In this document: positions 16,232-23,671 of the stretch, piece after piece
Layout of the letters: every line of letters begins with the position of its first letter
How positions within the stretch are numbered: position 1 is the first letter of the stretch
Assembly (NCBI GenBank): GCA_028279755.1
Contig: JANQNB010000008.1
Location: 1 to 64,000 of the forward strand
Length of the DNA: 64,000 bases
Origin: Candidatus Nanoarchaeia archaeon
GTDB taxonomy: Archaea > Nanobdellota > Nanobdellia > Woesearchaeales > UBA525
Direction of reading: 5' to 3'
Position numbers and translations under genes: made by a program
The notes under the pieces: generated by a model
Seen by the model: only the letters and a program-made list of their open reading frames with translations
Databases searched by the model: none
Told to the model about the DNA's origin: nothing

Positions 16232-17773
16232 TTATCGCAACCAGGCCTTGATCGTCTTCAATTGTTCAATATCGTTGTTGTATATTTCTCTGAGGTCTTT
16301 GATCTCGTAGTAGCGCGTGATAATTCGTTCCATACCCATGCCCCACGCGAGAACTGGCACTTCCTTGCCGATGAGCGTCTTCGTGACTTCCGGACGGAAG
16401 ATACCGCTGCCGACGAGCTCGATCCATTCTTCTCGCTCAGGATCCCAGACATCGACTTCAGCGCTCGGTTCTGTGTAGGGGAAGTGTCCTGGTCGTATGC
16501 GAATCTTTGGATAGCCCATTTTTTTGAAGAACGCGCTCAAGTAGCCTTTCAGGTTCTCGAACGTGGCGTCTTCGCCGACGACGATGCCCTCGACCTGGTG
16601 GAACTCGAACAAGTGTTTGTAATCGAGCGCTTCGTTACGATATACTGTATTGACACTGAAATACTTTCCTGGCAAGGCGCATTCGCCTTTCTTGATCCGA
16701 TCCAAGGTCTGCGCCGAAAGCACGGTCGTGTGCGTGCGCAGCATGTTCTTCTTGGCTTCTTCGTCTGAGTAATCGTATCTCCAACCTAAGGAGCCGGTGT
16801 CGCCGCCGTTCTCGTGCACAGCTTTCACGCGCTTGTGCACATCCTTCGGTAACTCGCCAGAGCGCGGATCGTCGATGTAGAACGTGTCCTGCATCTCCCG
16901 CGCCGGATGGTCCTGCGGCACGAACAAGCTATCCAGATCCCAGAACCCAGTCTGGACATGATTGCCAGCCATCTCCTGAAACCCGAAGTCAAGCCAGACC
17001 TTCTTGATGTAATTGATCGCTTCGTTCACGAAATGGGCGCGGCCGCCTGCTTGCTTCGGCACGTTGATCTCGACATTATACGGCCGGAACTCGGTCTGCT
17101 TCCACGCACCAGTCTTCAGCATGCCTGGCGTGAGTTTCTCTGCATATTCCTTGCGCGTGATCTTGACTTTTGCCAGGCCTTTGCCAGTCGCAGTCAGGTT
17201 GTATGCTTTGCCCTTCTGCTTCTGGACTTCAGCATAGCCCTGGCGTTTCAACAGATCCTTCACTGCCGCTTCTGTGCCTTTGATCGTGACTTTCCAGTTG
17301 CGCTTCGCCGCTTCCTGCAGGAGCGCTTCGACAGGATTCGCTTGCACCGGGATGTCGATCCATTTGAACGCGGGCTTGCCATCCTTGGTGGTGATGAACG
17401 GGATGCCGAGCTTCTTCAATTTGCCAGTGACTGGACCGACCGCTTGCTTGTCATAGCCTGGCAGCGCTTTCGCGATCTCAGCAACAGGCAGCTCTTTTTT
17501 CTTCTTCAGCAGCGCGATCACGTGCTGCTCTGGCAAGCCTTCCTTTGCTGCGTGCTTGCCCTTGTCCTTGATCACCAAGACCTGGCGCTCTTTGCTCTGA
17601 ATCTTGAGCACGCCCTTATTCTCCAGCCATTGCAGGGCGCGCATGGCCTCGACTTCCTGCACACCGGCAGCTTTCGCTAATTCTGCGAGCGTGCCTTCTG
17701 GCTTGAGATGGGGAAGGATCTTGCGCTCCAAAGGATGGAGGCCTTTTGCCAGGCGTTCTGCGTCCTTTGTCAT
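16232..17773 (-). CDS. pheS: Phenylalanine-tRNA ligase alpha subunit
   Basis: Catalytic chain of PheRS. The first roughly 200 residues contain winged-helix-like tRNA-binding modules (KLKKLGIPFITTKDGKPAF and similar). The class II core follows, with motif 2 as NTVYRNEALDYKHLFEFHQ and motif 3 as AWGMGMERII. The 513-residue length fits archaeal PheS. A minus-strand TATA box ends 24 nt before the ATG, so the operon is probably leaderless at its first gene. Confidence 0.96.
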   Translation of the reverse strand: MTKDAERLAKGLHPLERKILPHLKPEGTLAELAKAAGVQEVEAMRALQWLENKGVLKIQSKERQVLVIKDKGKHAAKEGLPEQHVIALLKKKKELPVAEIAKALPGYDKQAVGPVTGKLKKLGIPFITTKDGKPAFKWIDIPVQANPVEALLQEAAKRNWKVTIKGTEAAVKDLLKRQGYAEVQKQKGKAYNLTATGKGLAKVKITRKEYAEKLTPGMLKTGAWKQTEFRPYNVEINVPKQAGGRAHFVNEAINYIKKVWLDFGFQEMAGNHVQTGFWDLDSLFVPQDHPAREMQDTFYIDDPRSGELPKDVHKRVKAVHENGGDTGSLGWRYDYSDEEAKKNMLRTHTTVLSAQTLDRIKKGECALPGKYFSVNTVYRNEALDYKHLFEFHQVEGIVVGEDATFENLKGYLSAFFKKMGYPKIRIRPGHFPYTEPSAEVDVWDPEREEWIELVGSGIFRPEVTKTLIGKEVPVLAWGMGMERIITRYYEIKDLREIYNNDIEQLKTIKAWLR

Positions 17774-17797
17774 CGTCGTGGACAGGTGGCCAGGTTT

Positions 17798-17805
17798 TTA
17801 TATAC
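17798..17805 (-). promoter_or_regulatory. TATA box of pheS
   Basis: Minus-strand TATATAAA, 24 nt from the pheS start codon at 17773. Motif copy 2 lies 21 nt further upstream. Confidence 0.7.
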
Positions 17806-17826
17806 TTACTGGTAGAAAAGCTTGCA

Positions 17827-17843
17827 ATATGGAAAATAATTAC
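17827..17843 (+). repeat. Intergenic motif copy 2
   Basis: ATATGGAAAATAATTAC, identical to the core of copies 1 and 5. It sits between the divergent pheS operon and the TrmB gene, 21 nt upstream of the pheS TATA box. Confidence 0.7.
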
Positions 17844-17923
17844 TGTCTGCTGACAGCACAGTGTCATAATTCTGTAATCAAAAAGCCCAGTCTTCTCAGA
17901 AAGGGGTAACAAAACCAATACAC

Positions 17924-17931
17924 ATTTAAAG
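17924..17931 (+). promoter_or_regulatory. Probable TATA box of the TrmB-type regulator at 18011
   Basis: ATTTAAAG. By the spacing seen at other genes, transcription would begin near 17954, leaving a leader of about 57 nt. Confidence 0.5.
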
Positions 17932-17967
17932 TAAGTACCATTATTCGAAACTAAGAAGGGGTGATTA

Positions 17968-18003
17968 GCCACAGTTGGGGTGGCGGTCCCTATTGAGGGG
18001 GTA
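17968..18003 (+). promoter_or_regulatory. Leader hairpins and Shine-Dalgarno-like G tract before the TrmB gene
   Basis: GCCAC/GTGGC can pair (17968-17984), followed by CCCT/AGGG (17988-17999). The second hairpin includes the start of the GAGGGGGT tract that would act as ribosome binding site for the ATG at 18011, so translation could be controlled by leader folding. This is inference from sequence only. Confidence 0.35.
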
Positions 18004-18010
18004 GAAAACC

Positions 18011-18820
18011 ATGATTGTACGAGATGAATTTCTCAGCAAGCTTCGCCGATACTTCGGCCTGAACCTGTATGAGGTCAAGATCTGGACTGCGCTGTTGAGC
18101 CGTGGCGTTTCCACAGCCGGAGAGCTTTCTGACATCGCCAATGTGCCACGATCCCGAAGCTATGACGTGCTTGAGTCTTTGGAGAAGAAAGGCTTTATCG
18201 TTATGAAGATCGGCAAGCCGATCAAGTACATCGCGGTTCCGCCTGAAGAAGTTGTCGAGCGTGTCAAGAAGAACGTCAAGAAGGACGCGGAAGTCAAAGT
18301 CACGCGCCTGGACGACCTGAAGAAGACCGACGTTGTCGACGAGCTCAGGAACCTGCACACGCAAGGCGTCGAGCTTGTCGAGCCGACTGACCTGACTGGC
18401 GCGCTGAAAGGCCGACACAATCTCTACAACCACCTGGAATTGACTATTCGCAGCGCTGAGCAGAGCGTCGTGATCATGACCACGAGCGGCGGACTCCTGC
18501 GAAAGGTCGAAGGCCTCAAGCCGGTATTCCAGGAAGTCGCGAAGCGCGGCGTCAAGATCCGCATTGCAGCGCCGCTCTCGAAAGAATCCAAAGCAGCGGA
18601 GAAAGAGCTGAAAGGCATTGCCGAAGTCAAGGACTGCGGGAAGAGCAAAGCTCGCTTTGTCGTTGTCGACGGCAAGGAGATGGTCTTCATGCTGATGGAC
18701 GACCAGGACGTGCACCCGACGTACGACATCGGCGTCTGGATCAACACGCCATTCTTCGCGAATGCCTTGCAGGAACTCTTCGAATTGGCTTGGAAAGAGA
18801 TGAAGAAAGTCAAGGCGTAA
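18011..18820 (+). CDS. TrmB-family transcriptional regulator
   Basis: A DNA-binding regulator of the archaeal TrmB type, which often senses sugars or metabolites. Residues about 12-75 form a winged helix-turn-helix (GLNLYEVKIWTALLSRGV, then VPRSRSYDVLESLEKKGFI). A coiled linker and a C-terminal ligand-binding region with ARFVVVDGKEMVFMLMDD follow. At 269 residues it is shorter than sugar-binding TrmB proteins. It is transcribed alone, divergently from pheS, with a structured leader. Confidence 0.85.
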   Translation: MIVRDEFLSKLRRYFGLNLYEVKIWTALLSRGVSTAGELSDIANVPRSRSYDVLESLEKKGFIVMKIGKPIKYIAVPPEEVVERVKKNVKKDAEVKVTRLDDLKKTDVVDELRNLHTQGVELVEPTDLTGALKGRHNLYNHLELTIRSAEQSVVIMTTSGGLLRKVEGLKPVFQEVAKRGVKIRIAAPLSKESKAAEKELKGIAEVKDCGKSKARFVVVDGKEMVFMLMDDQDVHPTYDIGVWINTPFFANALQELFELAWKEMKKVKA

Positions 18821-18823
18821 ACT

Positions 18824-18831
18824 CTTTATAG
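18824..18831 (+). promoter_or_regulatory. TATA box of the lipoprotein gene at 18854
   Basis: CTTTATAG ends 22 nt before the ATG, implying a leaderless transcript separate from the TrmB gene just upstream. Confidence 0.65.
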
Positions 18832-18853
18832 GATTTCTTTTTCTCTTACATTC

Positions 18854-19762
18854 ATGCGATACGTATTGTTGATTCTCTTGTTGCTGGCTGCCTGTAGTGC
18901 AGCTCCGAGCGTTGAACGATCACTCTATGACGACCTCGTTGATTCGCTGACAGCCGCGAGCGTGCCTCCAGACTATGACCTGGATACAGAGCCCTTGGAG
19001 ACGCTCACACCCAGCGACACGCTTGTCCGCTTCTCTTTCGATGATGTCACGTGTTATGCGCGTCAGCCAAGGGATACCTCTTCCTGGTACTGGAATAGGG
19101 TCTGCTTCCAAGGCCCGGAGCTCGTCTCAGTCACTTTTTTCCAGCCAGGACCGTATGGTAACACTGAAACCTGGCTGCGAGAAGGCTACGCACCCTCATA
19201 CAAACTAGGTCCTGCAGAGGGACGCGCATGGCATCTTCACAAAGTTGCTCAGGAATTGGCCGAGTGCGACTGCCGAGACTCTGCCTACGGCCAGGTGCTC
19301 GAGTTGCTCAGAAAGGAAGCAGACGACTGCTACGTCGGCAGCTTCACCATCCGGAACGACTCGACACAAGGCGAGCTGAACGAGTCATGGGAATACTGCA
19401 ATGGCTACGTCTGGGCCGAAACTTCGCAACGGCTCCGCGATCAATATCATTCTCTTGTCCTCAACGAGACCAATCGCCATCGTTTCATCGAGGATTCCGA
19501 GTATCATCAACGATTCCGCTTCTTCGCACCGCTTGAATGCAAAGACGGCTTTGCAGAACACGAGCTGTCAGACGGGCGGACCTGCTATACGTTCAGAAAG
19601 ATGGGCGGGTGTCCTCATTATATGTATTGGGAAGTCGCCTGTTTTGATGGCGAACGCCTGACAACACTCTACACTGACGACTGGAATGAAGGGAATTATA
19701 CACGCGCCTGGGAGAAAGAGGGATACCCGGTGACCGAAGAACTACGAGCCCTTGTGACCTAA
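18854..19762 (+). CDS. Lipoprotein with an internally duplicated cysteine-containing domain
   Basis: Signal peptide with lipobox LLAAC (Cys at residue 14), so the mature protein should be lipid-anchored outside the membrane. Two segments are similar: residues about 60-115 (VTCYARQ, then WNRVCF and WLREGY) and about 245-297 (RTCYTFR, then WEVACF and WEKEGY). The matching CY, CF and EGY points suggest a duplicated disulphide-bearing domain. Function unknown. The end overlaps the convergent HAD gene by 21 nt. Confidence 0.75.
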   Translation: MRYVLLILLLLAACSAAPSVERSLYDDLVDSLTAASVPPDYDLDTEPLETLTPSDTLVRFSFDDVTCYARQPRDTSSWYWNRVCFQGPELVSVTFFQPGPYGNTETWLREGYAPSYKLGPAEGRAWHLHKVAQELAECDCRDSAYGQVLELLRKEADDCYVGSFTIRNDSTQGELNESWEYCNGYVWAETSQRLRDQYHSLVLNETNRHRFIEDSEYHQRFRFFAPLECKDGFAEHELSDGRTCYTFRKMGGCPHYMYWEVACFDGERLTTLYTDDWNEGNYTRAWEKEGYPVTEELRALVT

Positions 19763-20338
19763 TTCTTCTATTTTCTCAAGCACTTCTTGCCAGTCTTTTA
19801 CCCGAAGGGCGCCGTTGGTTTCCTGGCGCTGGTTCCACGGCTTGTCGAGGAGCACGAGCGTGATGTTGCACTCTTCGCAGTCTTTCGAGTAGCGCGCGTC
19901 GTCGTCGATGAGCACGTTGACCTTGAGCTCTTTGCAGAGCGTTCCCTTGGTTTTCTCCTCGCCAGACCAGCCGACATGCTTCGAGAAATGGATCGTGCTG
20001 AACATGCCAGGAAAATGCTTGTCCAGCCAGGGCTTGGTCTTCTCTATCGCGCCGCTATGCCGCGAAGTGATGATGACAAGCTCGTGGCCAGCGTCTTTCA
20101 AGGCCTTGATGGCTTCCTGCGCATCAGGGAACGGCTGCAACGCGACGAGCAAGCCGCTCTCGTAGAAATCACGGACATCCTCGACCATCTCAGGCAGCGG
20201 CCGCTCCATCACCTCTTCGAGATGATAGGTCCAGATATCCTCAAGTCTGTAGTCCGTGCCGTGCCGCTCGTTGTAGAACGGGAGGAAGCTCTCCAGGAGC
20301 GGCGTGAGGATCTCATCAATATCGACACCGATGCGCAT
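19742..20338 (-). CDS. HAD-superfamily 5'-nucleotidase-like phosphatase
   Basis: A 198-residue HAD fold hydrolase. The first motif DIDEIL at residues 6-11 supplies the nucleophile and acid aspartates, ITSRH is motif II and IDDDARYSKDCEE near residue 150 is motif IV. The layout matches 5'(3')-deoxyribonucleotidase-like proteins (NT5C family); the substrate cannot be decided from sequence. It lies downstream of the PEP-mobile-domain gene on the same strand with a 24-nt gap. Confidence 0.75.
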   Translation of the reverse strand: MRIGVDIDEILTPLLESFLPFYNERHGTDYRLEDIWTYHLEEVMERPLPEMVEDVRDFYESGLLVALQPFPDAQEAIKALKDAGHELVIITSRHSGAIEKTKPWLDKHFPGMFSTIHFSKHVGWSGEEKTKGTLCKELKVNVLIDDDARYSKDCEECNITLVLLDKPWNQRQETNGALRVKDWQEVLEKIEELGHKGS

Positions 20339-20362
20339 GCGGCCGGGAGATTATGACAGTTT

Positions 20363-21439
20363 TTATTCTTTTAGGATTGTGCCGGCTTGGGCATCCATGA
20401 TGATTGTTTCGCCATCCTTGAGTGTCATCGCGTCCTGCACACCGACAATGCATGGCTTGCTGAGCTCGCGCGAGACGATCGCGGCATGGGTGAGCAGGCC
20501 GCCCTGGGCAGTGATGATGCCGCCAGCGCGCTGCATCAGGTGCAGGTAGTCGGGATTGGTCATCTCGCAGACGAGGATGTCGCCTTTGTCGATCTTTGCG
20601 TTCTTCGGATCAGCAACGATCCGGACCTTGCCTTCATGCCTGCCAGGACTGGCACACTTGCCGCGCATGTATGCAGGTGCATAGCTCTCGCGCACGACAA
20701 AGTCGTTGAACAACTGGCCAAGCAAGCGGTTGTAATCGATGAAGAACAAGCCGTGTTCATCACTGAGCGTTGTCTCGAAATAGCCATGCAAGTAGTTCTT
20801 GGTAAATCCAGCACCGAATTCTCTTTGCAGTCGTTTTCTCATGCTTGGCTTGCTTACTTTCAGGTGCGCAACGATCTCCTTGAGATGCTGCAATGCCTCA
20901 TCGTCGTGCGGTGCGAGGTTCCATGCTGTGAAATCATACATGAAATTGATCGGCTCGTGTTTATGATAGCCTTGCGTCAATTGATGATGCCCGCCTTTGA
21001 CGATCTCGCCGCTGATGCCATGGCTGTTGACCACGAAGATCGTGGCCCAGCGATCAGTGGCTGAATGCGGAACGAATTCTACGCGATACTGTCCTGGATC
21101 GATGTCAAGCGTGTCAAACCAGTCCATGGCTTTGTTGATTGTATGGCCGCGCATCCGGTACTTTGGTACGCCTTTCTTCAAGGGCACCAGGCGGAGGGCG
21201 CATAATTGCTCGCCGCAATGGTCAAGGAAGCGCTCGAGATCAGGAGTGCGAGCTGCCAGGCTCTTGGCAGGAAAGCCATGCGGCCGATCGTACGGAAGGC
21301 CGATCAGGCCATGCAAGACGCGAAGACGCTCGCGCTTCTCATTGTCCTCAAGCCGGAAGGTTTCAGCTTTGGGATGCCCAATCTGCTGCAGCCATTCAGT
21401 CATAGAGATCTGTCGCGCATAGAGTTTTGTGAGATCCAT
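20363..21439 (-). CDS. Protein with C-terminal PEP-utilizer phosphohistidine domain
   Basis: Residues about 265-357 are the swivelling phosphohistidine domain of PEP-utilizing enzymes: GGLLTHAAIVSRELSKPCIV holds the histidine that is phosphorylated in PEP synthase and PPDK, and the GETIIMDAQAGTI end is typical. The N-terminal 260 residues are not recognised and contain neither an obvious ATP-grasp nor a TIM-barrel PEP site. It may be an adaptor or a variant phosphotransferase. A TATA box 21 nt upstream supports the ATG at 21439. Confidence 0.75.
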   Translation of the reverse strand: MDLTKLYARQISMTEWLQQIGHPKAETFRLEDNEKRERLRVLHGLIGLPYDRPHGFPAKSLAARTPDLERFLDHCGEQLCALRLVPLKKGVPKYRMRGHTINKAMDWFDTLDIDPGQYRVEFVPHSATDRWATIFVVNSHGISGEIVKGGHHQLTQGYHKHEPINFMYDFTAWNLAPHDDEALQHLKEIVAHLKVSKPSMRKRLQREFGAGFTKNYLHGYFETTLSDEHGLFFIDYNRLLGQLFNDFVVRESYAPAYMRGKCASPGRHEGKVRIVADPKNAKIDKGDILVCEMTNPDYLHLMQRAGGIITAQGGLLTHAAIVSRELSKPCIVGVQDAMTLKDGETIIMDAQAGTILKE

Positions 21440-21460
21440 GCGTGCAGGATCACCGCAGCT

Positions 21461-21468
21461 TTTATATC
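21461..21468 (-). promoter_or_regulatory. TATA box of the PEP-mobile-domain gene
   Basis: Minus-strand GGATATAAA region, 21 nt from the start codon at 21439; divergent from the TrmB-type gene. Confidence 0.6.
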
Positions 21469-21486
21469 CCTGATTTACTCCCTTAG

Positions 21487-21496
21487 TGAGTACTCA
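21487..21496. promoter_or_regulatory. Palindromic operator candidate TGAGTACTCA
   Basis: A perfect 10-bp palindrome centred between two divergent TATA boxes, 18 bp from one and 11 bp from the other. The plus-strand gene encodes a TrmB-type regulator, so autoregulation and control of the divergent PEP-domain gene is a natural hypothesis. Confidence 0.5.
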
Positions 21497-21507
21497 AACA
21501 GAAAGAT

Positions 21508-21515
21508 TCTTATTT
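21508..21515 (+). promoter_or_regulatory. Probable TATA box of the second TrmB-type gene
   Basis: TTCTTATTTT region, preceded by GAAAGA; ends 21 nt before the ATG at 21537. Confidence 0.5.
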
Positions 21516-21536
21516 TGTCTTTATTTCCCCTCGAGA

Positions 21537-22298
21537 ATGGCGAAGGAATTCCTGCAGAACTTAGGACTGACTGAGTATCAATCCAAGCTGATGGCTGCCT
21601 TGGCAGAGCTGAAGGAAGCCACAGCCAAGGAGCTTGCCCGACGCGCAAGGATTCCGCAGAACAAGACCTATGAGAATCTCGAGACCTTGGAGAAAGACGG
21701 CTTCATCACGTCCTTGCCACTGCGTCCAAAGCGGTATTCGCTGCAAGGGGTCGAGGCATTGCGACGAAAGATCGATGAGCGCCGTCAAGCTGTCGAACAG
21801 CTCCCAGAGCAATTGGCAGTCTTCGAAAAAATCCTTGCGCATCCATCCAGAGCAGAAAGCAAAGAACGCTTCTGGATCATCAAGGGACAGCGGAACATCA
21901 TCAGAAAGCTAAATGAAGAGACTGAGAATCTGCAGAAGGAGTCCTTTGCTGTGGTGCGTTATCTCCAATCACGGCCGGAATCGATCAGATCTGTCACCAA
22001 AGCGACCAGCAGGGGAGTTAAAGTCAAGATCCTTTGCGTGAAAGACGCACAGGTTGTGAAGAACCTGCCGCAATGGCGGGACAGCGGCGCTGAAATCCGT
22101 TTGTATGACGAAGCATCGTTCGGCCCGCTCGGGACGCGTTTCAACGTGCTCGACAAGCAGAAAGTACGGATCACGATTGGCAAACCCGAAGTGGCGACGC
22201 CCGAAGAGTACATCACACTCTGGTGCGAAAGCGAAAGCTTCGCAGCCATGATGCGCTCGCATTTTCTGCATTTGTGGAAGAAAGCTAGTCCTTCTTAA
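21537..22298 (+). CDS. TrmB-family transcriptional regulator (second copy)
   Basis: A 253-residue regulator with an N-terminal winged helix-turn-helix (NLGLTEYQSKLMAALAELKE, then ARRARIPQNKTYENLETLEK), a coiled-coil linker near residues 75-105, and a C-terminal PLD-like sensing domain (ERFWIIKGQRNIIRKLNEE). The start at 21537 agrees with the TATA spacing; an earlier in-frame ATG at 21486 would lie upstream of the promoter. It shares domain plan with the regulator at 18011. Confidence 0.85.
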   Translation: MAKEFLQNLGLTEYQSKLMAALAELKEATAKELARRARIPQNKTYENLETLEKDGFITSLPLRPKRYSLQGVEALRRKIDERRQAVEQLPEQLAVFEKILAHPSRAESKERFWIIKGQRNIIRKLNEETENLQKESFAVVRYLQSRPESIRSVTKATSRGVKVKILCVKDAQVVKNLPQWRDSGAEIRLYDEASFGPLGTRFNVLDKQKVRITIGKPEVATPEEYITLWCESESFAAMMRSHFLHLWKKASPS

Positions 22299-23670
22299 GA
22301 AACAGATAGAGAAATGAACCCTTTTCTTTGACGTGGGTTCGAACTCTATACAATTTAATTGAATCAATAAGGGTGAATCCTGTGGCGAATTTGAGCACTT
22401 CTTTTTCTGTGAATCGTCGAACATACACCTGTTGGTTTGTCTTATGCTCCATGCTGGATTTGCCTTCCTTCAGACCCAAGAAGAGCACTCCTCCTGGCGC
22501 AAGTACTCGGTGCAATTCCGAAAGCGCTTTCCGAACATCTTCATCGTAGAAATTCACCAGTACTGTAAGGCACCAGATCCCATCAAAACTCGAGGCTTTG
22601 AATGGCAAGGACTTGATATCTGCCTGTAGCACCCTTGCCTTTGGAGCTTTCTTTCGAGCAATTTCCACCATTTCCTTACAAACATCAAATCCAACGGTTT
22701 CATAACCCTCGGAGCTGAAAAATTCTAGATCGCGACCGCCTGCGCATCCAGCTTCGAGAATTCGTTTTCCAGAAACGAGCTGCAAGAATCGATCGTGTAA
22801 GTGACTCACGTCTTGTGTCTCATAATACTTTGTAAGTTTGTCGGCGTTGGCAGCGTATCGCTTCTGCGCTATTGCTTGGGGATCCTTGAGAACAACATAG
22901 AACACTTCTTCCCCAATTGTTAATTCTTCCCAGTGCCAGCCTTTGCGCGTGAGCAGCTTTTCGAACCACGCGCGGCGCTCTTTCTTGATGTGCTTCCTGC
23001 CGCCGATGCTGACTGTTGGGAAGGAAACGATAAGCCAGGTGGCGTTAACTGCTTCCAAGAGCTTTATCGAGATGTTCTTCTTGACAGTCTCAAGCGAATC
23101 AAGGAGCTTGAACAGGAATGCGACGTCGAAAGGATTGTCTTTGAGGAGGAGCGCGAGCTTGTCGTATTCCTTGACTAAGTCAATGCCTAATACTTCTCCC
23201 TTGATCTTGTTCTTCTTGAAGAACGCTGCGATCTCTTTCAAGTCCTCGCTCGGCAGGTCCATCGCCATGTAGAATGGCGTGCAGCTGAGGTATTCGTAGC
23301 TGTACGGGTTGGCGCCGCAGCCCAAGTCAATAATCGTTTCTGGCTTTCCTGTGATTGTGAAGAGTTTCTGATAAATCTCAGGATAGTAGTCGTACCGTTC
23401 TTCTGAACTTTGGTGTGCGAGCAGGGGCGAGCTTCCTTTTTTCTTTTGGAAAACCCCGTACACCTTTCTCAATTCTTCCCTGACTTTGCTTTTGAGTTCT
23501 TTGAAGTCCTTGCTTCTTGAGAATTCCTTGAAGGATTTGGAATTATCGAGTTTGGTTCTGATTTTCTTTTCTTTTTTAAGAATCTTTTTCACTTTTTCGA
23601 GAACAAAATTATCGTCGAGGCTCGCGAGCTCGCGTTTCTGCTTCACCGCCCTGACAACCTGGTCGAGCAT
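22285..23670 (-). CDS. Two-domain methyltransferase: FmrO/ArmA-like rRNA methylase fused to a class I methyltransferase
   Basis: Residues about 60-260 resemble the 16S rRNA N7-guanine methylase family of aminoglycoside producers and resistance genes (FmrO, ArmA, RmtB): ERYDYYPEIYQKLF leads into the SAM site IDLGCGANPYSYEYL and then MAMDLPSEDL. Residues about 298-440 are a second SAM-binding domain (ILEAGCAGGRDLEFF, then FDGIWCLTVLVNFY) of the Methyltransf_11 type. The protein has 461 residues. GC content and codon use drop in the second half, which fits a fusion. It follows pelA by one base. Confidence 0.72.
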   Translation of the reverse strand: MLDQVVRAVKQKRELASLDDNFVLEKVKKILKKEKKIRTKLDNSKSFKEFSRSKDFKELKSKVREELRKVYGVFQKKKGSSPLLAHQSSEERYDYYPEIYQKLFTITGKPETIIDLGCGANPYSYEYLSCTPFYMAMDLPSEDLKEIAAFFKKNKIKGEVLGIDLVKEYDKLALLLKDNPFDVAFLFKLLDSLETVKKNISIKLLEAVNATWLIVSFPTVSIGGRKHIKKERRAWFEKLLTRKGWHWEELTIGEEVFYVVLKDPQAIAQKRYAANADKLTKYYETQDVSHLHDRFLQLVSGKRILEAGCAGGRDLEFFSSEGYETVGFDVCKEMVEIARKKAPKARVLQADIKSLPFKASSFDGIWCLTVLVNFYDEDVRKALSELHRVLAPGGVLFLGLKEGKSSMEHKTNQQVYVRRFTEKEVLKFATGFTLIDSIKLYRVRTHVKEKGSFLYLFLKKD

Positions 23671-23671
23671 G

